46,746 nucleotides of DNA from Palsa-851 sp035534435 (GTDB lineage: Bacteria; Chloroflexota; Dormibacteria; Aeolococcales; Aeolococcaceae), in assembly GCA_035534435.1 (NCBI GenBank), contig DATLRX010000018.1:1-46746 (forward strand), written 5' to 3'. Positions 26,859 through 35,651 of the stretch are shown here, piece by piece; within the stretch, counting starts at the first letter, position 1, and the number at the start of each line of letters is the position of its first letter. The notes beneath the pieces are model-generated. The model saw only the letters and a list, made by a program, of their open reading frames with translations. It made no database searches and was not told the DNA's origin. The translations under genes were made by a program, and so were the position numbers.

Positions 26859-27611
26859 ATGCCTGCCTGGCCTGAGGTCGCTGCTTCGGGTCTCGTCGTC
26901 GGGATCCTCTTCGGCCTCTTCGGCGTTGGCGGGTCCAGCTTCGCCACCCCGGCGCTCGGGCTGCTCGGCGTCCCTGGCCTCATCGCCATCGCCGCTCCGC
27001 TTCCCGCCACCATTCCGGCTGCGCTGGTGGGGATGGTCACCTACGTCCGACGCCGCCAGGTGGAATGGCCGGTGGCGCGATGGTGCATCTATGGCGGGGT
27101 TCCCGCCACCATCGTGGGAGCACTGCTCTCCGACGATGCCGGCGGCCGGGCGCTGCTCATCGCTTCGGGTGTTGTCCTCGCCGCCGTGGGCGTGCGCATC
27201 CTCATGCCACTCCCAGAAGGAGCCATCGCCGGGACCGCCCGGCGCCGCCCAGGCCTCGTGATTCCGGCTGCGGCGGCCATCGGGTTCTGCACCGGCCTGC
27301 TCGCCAACGGCGGAGGCTTCCTTCTCGTGCCGCTCTTTGTCCTCGTGCTCGGCCTCACCATGCCCGAGTCCGCCGGCACCAGCCTGGTCGTCATCGCCGT
27401 GCTCTCCATCCCGACGCTGGCGACACACTGGGCGCTCGGGCACATCGACTGGAGCATCGCGGCGGCCTTCGCGGTGGGATCAATCCCCGGCGCCGGTATC
27501 GGATCACGACTCGCGCAACACGTTCCGGCGCAGGCGATGAAGCGCACTTTCGGCGTTCTCCTCATCGCGTTCGCCATCTACTTCGTCAGTCGCCAGGTCA
27601 TGCACCCTTGA
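26859..27611 (+). CDS. TauE/SafE-family membrane permease
   Basis: The product is 250 aa from ATG 26859, with GGAAG close upstream. It has about eight membrane helices in two related halves: GLVVGILFGLFGVGGSSFATPAL near the N-terminus and AIGFCTGLLANGGGFLLVPLFV near the middle, the Gly-rich repeated motif of the TauE/SafE (DUF81) family. Members export or import sulfite, sulfoacetate and similar organic anions; the substrate here cannot be inferred from the neighbours. Confidence 0.88.
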   Translation: MPAWPEVAASGLVVGILFGLFGVGGSSFATPALGLLGVPGLIAIAAPLPATIPAALVGMVTYVRRRQVEWPVARWCIYGGVPATIVGALLSDDAGGRALLIASGVVLAAVGVRILMPLPEGAIAGTARRRPGLVIPAAAAIGFCTGLLANGGGFLLVPLFVLVLGLTMPESAGTSLVVIAVLSIPTLATHWALGHIDWSIAAAFAVGSIPGAGIGSRLAQHVPAQAMKRTFGVLLIAFAIYFVSRQVMHP

Positions 27612-27816
27612 GTGTGGATTCGACGGATCTACACGCGGGAGGCGTGCCGGATACGGCCTGGATCACCCTCGACCCCACCGGCCACCAGGGCTCCGACGCT
27701 GCCGCTACCTCGGTGGGACCGATCCTCCCGCCGGCCGAATCGATTCCGGTCGCGCATGCCTGTGTCGGGACGCAGCCTGCCACAATTGTCACCCCTCATC
27801 TCGCTAGGGAGATTGC

Positions 27817-28035
27817 ATGTCTACACACGGGAGCCGGAACAGCAACCGCCCGATCGCCGTAGGCCTGGTCGTTGCCAGCGTCGCGTGCATCGGGCTCGCC
27901 ATCTTCTATCTGACGGTGAAGTCCAACTTCCTGGCGACGCACTATGGGACCCAGCCAAAGCATGCGGTGATCTTCGCTGGCCTGGCAGTGCTCGCCCTGG
28001 TCGGCGCCAGCATCGCCTGGCGCAGCCGCACCTGA
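27817..28035 (+). CDS. Small two-helix membrane protein (72 aa)
   Basis: ATG 27817 is preceded by AGGGAGA at good spacing. The product has a short basic N-terminus, then two membrane helices (about 13-33 and 47-66) joined by a polar loop (KSNFLATHYGTQPKH), and ends WRSRT. It resembles small inner-membrane proteins of unknown function found across Actinomycetota and Chloroflexota. It follows the TauE-like gene by 205 bp. Confidence 0.65.
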   Translation: MSTHGSRNSNRPIAVGLVVASVACIGLAIFYLTVKSNFLATHYGTQPKHAVIFAGLAVLALVGASIAWRSRT

Positions 28036-28217
28036 CCATCCAGAATCGGATCTGAGGTCGGATCCGACGTTTGCGGGCGCACCGAGCGGAGCGCGGCTCG
28101 CTCGCGCCGGCCGCCCTCGACGGCTTCGAGGCTGGTCGCATCGTTTTTGAGGGACACCCAAGACGCGGAGATCGTCTGCTGTCTTCTCGGACCTGGTAAC
28201 GAAACTCTCTCCGCTGA

Positions 28218-28406
28218 TGCGAGTTCGTTCGAGACGAGCTGCAGTGGCTGCTTCAGCGCCCCGAGAGCTGGCAGCGGATGGTGGAGGTCGCCATCGTCGT
28301 AATCGTGATCCTCACGACGCTTGGCAAGCAGGTGAACAACGTGCTCTGCAACATCAGCCGGATCCTCTCTGGTGTCTGTGGCCTCGGCCGGGTGCCGCAC
28401 CAATAG
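28218..28406 (+). pseudogene. Decayed Flp-type pilin
   Basis: The plus-strand frame reads LQWLLQRPESWQRMVE then VAIVVIVILTTLGKQVNN and VLCNISRIL, a clear match to the pilin at 25838-26041 (HPENGQGMVEY, VVVIVILTTVG, VNNVFSNIS). The prepilin site GQGMVEY has become WQRMVEV and roughly eight residues of the helix are deleted. There is no in-frame start, and a stop precedes the frame at 28215-28217. It is on the opposite strand from the two intact pilins. Confidence 0.7.
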
Positions 28407-28458
28407 CGATACCGGACTCCGGCATGTCCTGACCGCGACCGCCGACGCACTCTCGTGA

Positions 28459-28704
28459 TTACTTCTTAACGTGCTTCACATGCTTCGCAGCGGCCGTGCT
28501 CAGGCTGCCCAGATCAGTGCTGACGTTCGAGAAGACATTGCCGACGCGCTTTCCAGTCACGGACATGACGACGATGACGACAACTGCAATCAGCGCCAGA
28601 ACCAGCGAGTATTCGACCATACCCTGGCCGCGTTGGGAGCGGTCCAGGACTCGGTGCAACGCGCCGAACAAGAGTTCTCGACAACGGAGATATCCATAGT
28701 CCAT
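28459..28704 (-). CDS. Flp-type pilin, copy 2
   Basis: The product is 81 aa from ATG 28704, with GAGGAG upstream; a longer frame to 28800 is unlikely. The leader MDYGYLRCRELLFGALHR is closely similar to that of copy 1, the prepilin site is RG|QGMVEY, and the helix is SLVLALIAVVVIVVMSVTG. It differs by a longer basic tail (AAAKHVKHVKK). Copies 1 and 2 are about 2.4 kb apart with the decayed copy between them, so this is a family spread by duplication. Confidence 0.87.
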   Translation of the reverse strand: MDYGYLRCRELLFGALHRVLDRSQRGQGMVEYSLVLALIAVVVIVVMSVTGKRVGNVFSNVSTDLGSLSTAAAKHVKHVKK

Positions 28705-29074
28705 TTTCGGCTCCTCGGGATTTGGCTCTAACCCCACGATGGAGGTGCGACGTAAACTCCGCCGGAACTCTGGGCAACAGCCCCTCTCACCCCTTGACAC
28801 GCCTCAATGACAGAGTCGTCACCAAGAGGGTGGAGCAGGCGAGGTACTCAATCAGGGAATGAGGACTAGTCCCTGCAAAGTGGCTGATCCCCACAAGTTG
28901 GAATCGGCTGCAACTGAGTGAACACAGCTTCCGCGGGGCCCAGACACCGGTGCCGCCAACGTCAAGGGGGCGGGATATCTCTGCGATCGCCGGAGTCGAC
29001 GGGCGCGCGAGCGCATCTGACTCCTCAGGTGTCGGATCGGGTTGTCGGTAGAGGCCTGGGCGTAGGATCCGACA

Positions 29075-29875
29075 GTGCACCCGCCAGGCGGTGATCCAAC
29101 CGTCGGAAGCGATCCTGCGGTCAGAGACATCGAAGACCGTGTCGCTGACTTTCGGGACGCGAGCCTGGAGTGGAGACGTCTTTCGTCTGAACTCTTCGGC
29201 ACCTTCCTGCTGGTGTTGGCGGCGGCGGGAGGCGGGGTTGTTGCCGCGCTCAGCCATGGCGCGGTGACCCGCTCGGCCGAGGTTGTCGCTCCGGGGCTCA
29301 CCGTAATGGCGGTCATCCTCTTCATGGGGAAGGTCTCAGGGGCCCACCTCAATCCCGTGGTCAGCCTCGCCTTCGCGATGCGCCGGGATTTCCCCTGGCG
29401 TCGCGTCCCTGCATACGTGGTGGCGCAGCTCGTCGGCGCAGCGCTCGCGTGTCTCTTCCTATGGGCGGTCCTGGGCGACAACGGAGGCCTTGGAGCCACG
29501 GAGCCCGGTCACGGTGTCACCGGAATGCAGGCCACATTGATCGAGGCGGTCCTGACGCTGGGACTGGTGAGCACAATTCTGGGCACCGCCTCCGGCGCCC
29601 AGAACGTCGGGGCGCTGTCAGCGCTGGCCGTCGGCGGCTACATCGGCCTCGCCGGGCTGTGGGCAAGCCCGATCAGCGGTGCGTCGATGAACCCGGCGCG
29701 CTCGTTCGGACCAGATCTCATCACCCTCGCCTTTGCCAACTTCTGGATCTACGTTGTCGGTCCGACGTTGGGAGCCATCGTCGCTGTCGGCATCGCATAC
29801 GTCCTTCGTGGCCCAGGCGGGATGGACCCGACTGCGGCAGCGGCTGCCACGGGCACGCCTCCCGGTGACCGCTAG
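29075..29875 (+). CDS. Aquaporin / MIP-family channel
   Basis: The product is 266 aa from GTG 29075. It has six membrane helices and two half-helices carrying the selectivity motifs: SGAHLNPV in the first half (NPV instead of NPA) and GASMNPARS in the second. ELFGTFLLVLAAAGGGV opens helix 1. MIP channels pass water, glycerol or other small neutral solutes. The N-terminal 35 residues are hydrophilic and acidic, and the C-terminus is Ala/Thr-rich. No glycerol genes are near, which slightly favours water or a gas-like solute. Confidence 0.9.
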   Translation: MHPPGGDPTVGSDPAVRDIEDRVADFRDASLEWRRLSSELFGTFLLVLAAAGGGVVAALSHGAVTRSAEVVAPGLTVMAVILFMGKVSGAHLNPVVSLAFAMRRDFPWRRVPAYVVAQLVGAALACLFLWAVLGDNGGLGATEPGHGVTGMQATLIEAVLTLGLVSTILGTASGAQNVGALSALAVGGYIGLAGLWASPISGASMNPARSFGPDLITLAFANFWIYVVGPTLGAIVAVGIAYVLRGPGGMDPTAAAAATGTPPGDR

Positions 29876-29996
29876 GACCCCCGCCTCCCGCCGGTCCTCC
29901 GGCCTCCAGCCCGCTCCGGGGCCGCAGCCCGACGCGACGCCGCTGGGTGACGATTGGACTGGGCCGGATGGCCTCCAGCCCCGACGCCGCAAGAGG

Positions 29997-30683
29997 TCAC
30001 CAGGGTTCGACCGGGACGCTTTGAGCGGGCATCCTGTCTGCTAGGGCCACTTTGCCTTCGCCCTCGAGGTCCGCGAGCGCGGCGCCGCGGCCGGCCAGAG
30101 CCATCACGATGGCCTCTCCCGGTCCGAAGACCTCTGGTCCATCGCCGTGCGTCCACGCGAGATCGAGAGCCCGCAGGTGCAGTCCACTGGCACGCGACAG
30201 CGAGCCGATCGAGACGCTTCCCTTCCAGGTCACGAGGGCATCGAGCACGGCGAGTAGGCGATCGGGTGGTACGACCCGCTCGATGTGCAGCGGCCGACGC
30301 ATGTCCTGGTGATGGATCACAAGCGCACGAAGGGCGACTGCGGGGCCGAGAAGGTGTCCTATCACCCCCACCGCCCGGTCGCTATCCTCCCGAAACGATT
30401 CGACAATGCTCGCCGATGCGCTGTACCGGTTCCTAGCGATCCAGGCCGCATTCACTCGGCCGACTGAGAATCGTTGTCTTGCCAGCAGGGGTACGACGCG
30501 CAGGGCCATGCCGGACTGAACCGGCTCGTCGACCAGGAGGTGGGCGGCAACGTCCTTGATACGCCACCCCGCGCAGAGAGATGGCGTTTCCCACTGGTTG
30601 GATGTGAGGCTTCGGAGGAAGTCGAGGATGTCACGCCGCTCCTCGAGCACCATCCGCCACCCAGGAGACTTCACATCGTTCAA
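29997..30683 (-). CDS. Mycothiol-dependent maleylpyruvate isomerase-like (DinB superfamily) protein
   Basis: The product is 228 aa from TTG 30683, with AAAGGA 7-8 bases upstream. The N-terminal four-helix domain carries WETPSLCAGWRIKDVAAHLL, the hallmark of the MDMPI_N/TIGR03083 group, and a later HHQDMRRPL supplies the second and third metal-binding-type histidines. The C-terminal third (GPGEAIVMALAGRGAALADL) matches the small helper domain of the same group. Members use mycothiol or bind a divalent metal; the substrate here is unknown. Its presence suggests a mycothiol-producing or related lineage. Confidence 0.82.
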   Translation of the reverse strand: MNDVKSPGWRMVLEERRDILDFLRSLTSNQWETPSLCAGWRIKDVAAHLLVDEPVQSGMALRVVPLLARQRFSVGRVNAAWIARNRYSASASIVESFREDSDRAVGVIGHLLGPAVALRALVIHHQDMRRPLHIERVVPPDRLLAVLDALVTWKGSVSIGSLSRASGLHLRALDLAWTHGDGPEVFGPGEAIVMALAGRGAALADLEGEGKVALADRMPAQSVPVEPW

Positions 30684-30856
30684 CTTACAATCCTTTTCGA
30701 GGGGGAAACGGATTTGACTCCTGAGGCGGGGCTTCTCTTGTATCTCTCGACGCCGTCACTGGAATTCCTGGTGCGCTCTTGGAGTGTCACGTGGTCAGAC
30801 GGTCCAGCACTATCCGATCGCTTGTCGGCGCCGGCGCTCTAGGATGGACCCCGGAC

Positions 30857-31891
30857 ATGCAGCCGTTGCAAGAGACCGACCGATCCTCAGCCGAGCGGCC
30901 CGATGCCGATTCCACGCTCGCCGAGTCGGCCCCCGGCCGCGCCTTGGGTCTCGCCCTCGGCCTCCGCGCCGAGGAATGCTGCGATCTCTGCTATGCACGG
31001 GCCGCCGCTTATACCTGGGCAGGTCGTCCCCCTGACCCCACATACACCGAGCGGTCGCGTGGCGTCAACTGGCTGGCCACCGCGCTGATTGCGCGCTGGA
31101 TCGCCTACCGGGTTCCGGTTGCCGCTGAAGAGATGCGCTACATCGCCGAACGCGGGGACCTGGCCGCCTCGCTGCAGCAATCGACGCTCAACATCACGCG
31201 TGCCTATTTGATTTGGCGAGATACCATCAGTGAAGTCTTGCGCGATGAGGCGGTACGGCTGCACACGCCGCGCGACGTGCTCAGCGATGGGCTTCGCGCA
31301 GTACGGACGAGCTGCGACGCGAGCCTCATCCAGGTGGCGCGCTCGTTCGACAGCCGGATGGCGGAACTCAGCCAAGAGCTCGCAGCTGAGCGCCAGACGC
31401 TCTTGCACCAGGCTCTGCACGATCCGCTGACGGGGTTACCGAACCGTGTGTTGCTCTATGACCGGATCAATCAAGCCGTGTTGGCGTCCAAGCGAAGCAC
31501 GGGAACTTTTGCGATCCTGGCGATCGATCTCGACGGATTCAAAGCGGTCAACGATAGCCTCGGCCACGACGGCGGCGACATCGTCTTGCAGCAGGTGGCT
31601 GATCGCCTGGTGAATTCCGTGCGCGAGGCCGACACGGTGGCGCGTCAGGGCGGTGATGAATTCAGCGTCCTTCTCGCCGGAACGGACGCCGAGGGGGCGT
31701 CCGACATCGCTCGAAAGCTGAAGGCGCGGATTAGCCGAGTGCTCACATTTGGTGGCGAGTCGGTATCGGTCGGCGCAACCATTGGCGTCGCAGCCTATCC
31801 GGCCGACGGCGACGACGTACACAGCCTGCTCCGCGCTGCGGACCATGCGATGTACCGCTGCAAGCGTGAGCGAAGAAGCCAAGCAGAGTAG
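30857..31891 (+). CDS. GGDEF diguanylate cyclase with an all-helical N-terminal sensor
   Basis: The product is 344 aa from ATG 30857 (the frame is open upstream). Residues 1-180 are helical and soluble, with a cluster EECCDLCYARAAAY early on and no membrane segment; I do not recognise this sensor. A coiled-coil-like linker (ELSQELAAERQTLLHQALHD) leads into the GGDEF domain: LTGLPNRVLL, LDGFKAVNDSLGHDGGD, and active site RQGGDEFSVLLAG with READ as I-site. It should synthesise c-di-GMP. The HD-GYP gene 1 kb downstream is the matching type of c-di-GMP hydrolase. Confidence 0.87.
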   Translation: MQPLQETDRSSAERPDADSTLAESAPGRALGLALGLRAEECCDLCYARAAAYTWAGRPPDPTYTERSRGVNWLATALIARWIAYRVPVAAEEMRYIAERGDLAASLQQSTLNITRAYLIWRDTISEVLRDEAVRLHTPRDVLSDGLRAVRTSCDASLIQVARSFDSRMAELSQELAAERQTLLHQALHDPLTGLPNRVLLYDRINQAVLASKRSTGTFAILAIDLDGFKAVNDSLGHDGGDIVLQQVADRLVNSVREADTVARQGGDEFSVLLAGTDAEGASDIARKLKARISRVLTFGGESVSVGATIGVAAYPADGDDVHSLLRAADHAMYRCKRERRSQAE

Positions 31892-32915
31892 CCGTCATAT
31901 CGCCTGGTTCCCGCTTCAACACGCCGGCATCGTGTCACTCCGTGAACACCGTGTTTGTTCGCAATGTGACCTTGACCAGCGATGTGGGACGGGTGATCCG
32001 CCACGGCGATGGCCTGAGGGACCTTCTTGGCCTCCGAGCTGAATATGAACGCACGATTCTCTTCAGCCATGATGTTGCGAAGGTGCGACCGCAACAATGC
32101 GGACGGGGTCCCCGAGCCGTGTCATTGAGCAAGAGTTGCCCACCGTTTAGGACGCGGAACGTGGCTGGCGTGATTTGCGCGAACCCGAACTATCAAACCG
32201 CCGTTCCAGAAGCCGTATCCGCCGTGACGACACGGAATCGACGATTGATGACCGTCTCAGGCGCGGTGTGAACGTGTCATGGACGTCTAATGGACTGGGT
32301 GGCTGAGACGGGGGTCCCTCGCGAACCTCTCTCCATTCCGCAGCCAACGCCGCCTCGCCCGCCAGACCGACACCAACCCGAGCAGAGTCAGCGTTCCGCC
32401 GGCGAGGCGTTGTCCCAGGTTCACGTCGCCCTGGACTCCGGTCGCAGGCACCACAACAGCTGCGTCGACCACCTCGGTTAGGGCGAGCACACCGCTTGTC
32501 GCCGCGCGGCTGGCCGCATAGTCGGCATTGCCGGCGGTGGTGTGAAGACCAGGGTGGTGTCACAACAAGGTTCAAAGCGCCGACACCCGGCTGAAGCGGC
32601 TGCGCGCCGGACGCTGATCAACCTCCGGCGCATTTGCCTAGGGGCTCAGAGGCTCCACTCCTCTGGCCCTTCTCTCTTCAACAGCCCGGCGGCGGCAGCG
32701 GCAGCCGATGGGTTTCAGTTCGGGCAACAGGCGTTCGTGGACGTGCTCTGAGGTCCGTTGTCGTATTCCGAGCGGCCCTTGAAGAAAGTGGAACCCCGAA
32801 CCCGGACTGGCGCGTCCTCGAGCGCAATCGTGACCATTTTGTCGTCCTCCACGGGGCGCCCTGACCCAGCCTGTCATCAAGCGTCAGTGAACGGAGCACA
32901 CCACACAGGAGCGGC
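31892..32915. other. Degraded intergenic region
   Basis: About 1 kb between the GGDEF and HD-GYP genes with no intact gene. On the minus strand near 32287-32530 a short frame ends in a hydrophobic helix (LAGGTLTLLGLVSVWRARRR) and looks like the C-terminal remnant of a membrane protein. A plus-strand frame at 31942-32271 begins MNTVFVRNVTLTSDVGRVI but is not recognised and is probably chance. The last 15 bp hold an AGGAG ribosome binding site for the HD-GYP gene. Confidence 0.35.
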
Positions 32916-34556
32916 GTGGGAAACTCGGCCGACAAGCCTTCGTCGCCGGTGACCGTGGGTGAGTGGCGACGACGACCCCTCTTGAGCTGGGGTCTTCGAG
33001 CGCTCATCTTCGCCGTACCCATCGGGTTCTCGTTCGGCGTGGCCCTGTTGTTGAGCCGAACGCTGCCGCGCTCCCACGATCCCTGGGCTGCCGCGTTGTG
33101 GATCGGCGTCGCCGCGATCGGATCGCTCCTCACTCTGGTGGTGTTCGAACGGGCTGCTCGACGGCTACTGCCGCTGGCGGCGCTCCTGAACGTGTCCTTG
33201 CTCTTTCCCGACAAGGTGCCAGCTCGGTTCGCGGTCGCACGGCGAGCGGGCACCCCCCGTGAGCTGCGCGACCGTATGGAAGCGGCCCGCTCATCCGGCC
33301 AGGTCGATCGTGCGCAGGATCTGGCTACGGTCATCGAACTCGTGCTGGCGCTCAATGTTCACGACCGGGCCAGCCGTGGACATTCCGAACGGGTCCGGGT
33401 GTTCACCGATCTCCTCACGACCGAACTCAAGCTGCCGGAGGAGGATCGTGCTCGTCTCCGGTGGGCTGCCCTCCTCCACGACGTCGGCAAGCTCGAGGTG
33501 CCCGCGACCCTGCTCAACAAGCCGTCGGCGCCCAGCGAGGAGGAGTGGATCGTCCTGCGTCGTCACCCTGAGGACGGGGCGCGAATGGTCGCGCCGCTGC
33601 TCCCATGGCTGGGTCAGTGGGGTGCCGCCGTTGTGCAGCACCACGAGCGGTATGACGGCACCGGCTATCCCCGCGGGTTGAAGGGGCATGAGATCTCGCT
33701 CGCGGCACGGATCGTGTCCGTGGCGGACGTGTACGAGGTGATGACCGCTCCGCGACCGTACAAGCGACCGATGAGCGTCGTGGCATCGCGGCAGGAGCTC
33801 ATCCGAGTTGCGGGCACCCAATTGGATCCAGCAATCGTCCGTGCCTTCCTCAACATCTCCTCGGGAAACCTGTGGCGAACCATTGGCATCGGCGCGTGGA
33901 TTGCTCAGATCCCGACGTTTGGAGGGCTCTGGTCCGGTCTGGGCAGTTGGCTCGGGACGGGTGTGGCGACCATCGGCGCCATCGGTGTCATCGCCGCTGG
34001 CGGGATCCTTAGCGGGCTCAGCCCAGGATTGCCCCACGGAGGATTCGGGATTGTGCCGCCCACGCACGTCATTGTTGGTGGGCAGCAGAACACGATACCC
34101 CCGGCGCCGGCTGCGTCCGGGTCACCTGGACAGAGCGCGACGACCGCCGCCACAGCGAGCGGTCCGCCTGTCATACCTGGTGCGACTTCGCCGCCGACCA
34201 CCCGTCCGACGCCTACGGCTCTACCAACCGCGACCCCAACCCCCACAGATCCGTGTCCCCTCTGCACTAACACCTCGACCACCTGCAAGACGTATTGCCG
34301 CAACGCGATTCTGGCCGTCTGCCGCAACTACTGCGAGGGCAACGACAATCAGATCTGCTACTCGCATTGCTACGGCAACAACAATCCTGTCTGCAACAGC
34401 TATTGCGTCGGACCCAACAATCCCGAGTGCGTGTCGAACTGTCGAGCGAGCATCGCGCTCGCCTCGATGTCGACGACGTCTGGTGCATCGTCGCAATTCA
34501 CCCTGGCGTCGCGCGTCGTTGTCGGTTTCTCCGCCCGTACTTCGCGAGTCCATTGA
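32916..34556 (+). CDS. Membrane HD-GYP phosphodiesterase with external Cys-repeat tail
   Basis: The product is 546 aa from GTG 32916. Two N-terminal helices (about 26-47, 57-77) are followed by a cytoplasmic HD-GYP domain: LLHDVGK (His188-Asp189), HHERYDGTGYPRG (242-254) and VADVYEVMTAPRPYK, all expected metal and GYP residues present. It should hydrolyse c-di-GMP. A third hydrophobic stretch (about 346-370) would take the chain outside. There follow a Pro/Thr/Ser linker (about 380-445) and a tail with 12 cysteines: C447, C450, then CxxxC pairs at 457, 469, 481, 493 and 505, exactly 12 residues apart. I know no other HD-GYP protein with such a tail; it may be a disulfide-stiffened sensor or wall-contact module. 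Confidence 0.88.
   Translation: MGNSADKPSSPVTVGEWRRRPLLSWGLRALIFAVPIGFSFGVALLLSRTLPRSHDPWAAALWIGVAAIGSLLTLVVFERAARRLLPLAALLNVSLLFPDKVPARFAVARRAGTPRELRDRMEAARSSGQVDRAQDLATVIELVLALNVHDRASRGHSERVRVFTDLLTTELKLPEEDRARLRWAALLHDVGKLEVPATLLNKPSAPSEEEWIVLRRHPEDGARMVAPLLPWLGQWGAAVVQHHERYDGTGYPRGLKGHEISLAARIVSVADVYEVMTAPRPYKRPMSVVASRQELIRVAGTQLDPAIVRAFLNISSGNLWRTIGIGAWIAQIPTFGGLWSGLGSWLGTGVATIGAIGVIAAGGILSGLSPGLPHGGFGIVPPTHVIVGGQQNTIPPAPAASGSPGQSATTAATASGPPVIPGATSPPTTRPTPTALPTATPTPTDPCPLCTNTSTTCKTYCRNAILAVCRNYCEGNDNQICYSHCYGNNNPVCNSYCVGPNNPECVSNCRASIALASMSTTSGASSQFTLASRVVVGFSARTSRVH
34284..34442 (+). repeat. Five 36-bp / 12-residue CxxxC coding repeats
   Basis: Within the HD-GYP gene, five units each start with CxxxC: CKTYC, CRNYC, CYSHC, CNSYC, CVSNC. 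Units 2-4 also share a G-x-N-N-like linker (EGNDNQI, YGNNNPV, VGPNNPE). DNA identity between units is only partial, so the array is old and kept by selection on the protein. Confidence 0.85.
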
Positions 34557-34967
34557 CGCCCGAGTGCGTGCTATCGGCAAATCGAAGCGTTGTGATGGCG
34601 GCAACGACACTCAGGATGTCGAGGAGACGGCGCGGGCATGGGTCACAATCGCGAGTGGACATCGAGATCGATCGTCTAGTGGCCGGCTCGACTGCATACC
34701 CGCGTTCAGGCTTTGATTCTGCACCAGAACCAGTGACATGACGCCCGCATGAACCCGCAGCAATAGATCCATCGGAATCACTCCCGCCCTCCCGATCAAA
34801 CGGCGCTCTCAACCTCACCCTTGGTGGGACGACGTCGCGCCGGTCGACCCATACGTCATGTCCATCCGCAGCGACGTTCACTACCCCACGCGCCTTGTCA
34901 ATGGCCATCCAGAAGTCCGCAGTTGTGGCCAAGCAGATCCGCACCCCTGGCCATGAAGGTGCCGTCG

Positions 34968-35186
34968 TCAGGTCTTTGGTGCGCGACCACCTCCTCGTGA
35001 CTTCGCCTCTTTCATTCGGAACGACTCGCCGTCGGTGACCACCACAACAGCGAGGTGCAGGAGGCGGTCGAGCATGGAGACGGCGGTGGTGTGCTCGGGC
35101 AGGACCGTGCCCCATTGATCGAACGGCCGGTGGCTGGCAACGCCCAGGCTGCGTCGCTCGTAGGCGGCGGCGATGAAGCGGAACAA
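34968..35186 (-). pseudogene. IstB-like IS21 helper ATPase, C-terminal fragment
   Basis: The 72 residues match the end of IstB: FRFIAAAYERRSLGVASHRP, then FDQWGTVLPEHTTAVSMLDR and a tail ending GGGRAPKT. The Walker A and B region and the partner transposase IstA are missing; upstream of 35186 the frame is broken by stops. It marks an old IS21 insertion at the border between the signalling genes and the catabolic operon. Confidence 0.75.
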
Positions 35187-35358
35187 CAGCTGAAGTTGCT
35201 AGATGAGCTAGAGCAACCCATGCCGCCAAAACTGTTTGTGTCCCGCGTCTCCACTGGAGCGTGGTTAGCAATCACTTCCCCCGTGTACTGGGTTCGTGAC
35301 GACCTTCCGGGTACAATGCAGCTAGGTAATCGTTTGCCGAGAAGGGAATCAAACCCTC

Positions 35359-35589
35359 CTAAGCTTCCTCAAAACGATCGTCGCTCCACGCACATGGAGG
35401 TCTGTAAAGAAGGAACTCTTCCAACCGCGAAGTGTCGACGCGCGTCAATAAGGCTGGACCGATCGTGGGCTTGACCCGATAAGACGGACCGGGCTGACCA
35501 TTGATCGTGCGCTCTACGACCGCTTCGCGTCGCTGTCTATACAGAACGACGTATGGCGAATCCCCGACGTAACCGTTCAATTCGGCCAT
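35359..35589 (-). CDS. Doubtful hypothetical protein (76 aa)
   Basis: The ATG-started minus-strand frame reads MAELNGYVGDSPYVVLYRQR and later SYRVKPTIGPALLTRVDTSR. It looks protein-like but is not recognised, and no good ribosome binding site is seen. It lies 62 bp past the end of the RidA gene on the same strand. It could be the last small gene of the operon or a relic. Confidence 0.25.
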   Translation of the reverse strand: MAELNGYVGDSPYVVLYRQRREAVVERTINGQPGPSYRVKPTIGPALLTRVDTSRLEEFLLYRPPCAWSDDRFEEA

Positions 35590-35651
35590 CTGCCACGATC
35601 AATACCAGCGGACCTCGGACGGCTGGAAGTCGCGGTACGTCACTATCGTCC

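Larger units (their letters stand above)
34557..35651. other. IS relic and non-coding region
   Basis: Between the HD-GYP and RidA genes there is only a truncated istB and one doubtful frame (both listed separately). TGTCAATGGCCAT at 34896-34908, 60 bp past the istB stop, resembles terminal repeats of actinobacterial IS21 elements as I remember them, so the element end may be here. A segment at 35190-35300 (minus) reads TGEVIANHAPVETRDT in one frame and may be part of another mobile-element gene, unassigned. Confidence 0.35.

Noticed and set aside
26595..27443. A 282-codon minus-strand frame
   Set aside because: Antisense to the TauE-like permease; its Gly/Glu/Arg/His-rich composition is typical of mirror frames.
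35300..35380. A tRNA-like T-arm (minus strand GGGTTTGATTCCC)
   Set aside because: The TTC of the T-loop is changed to TTT and I cannot fold acceptor, D and anticodon arms around it.
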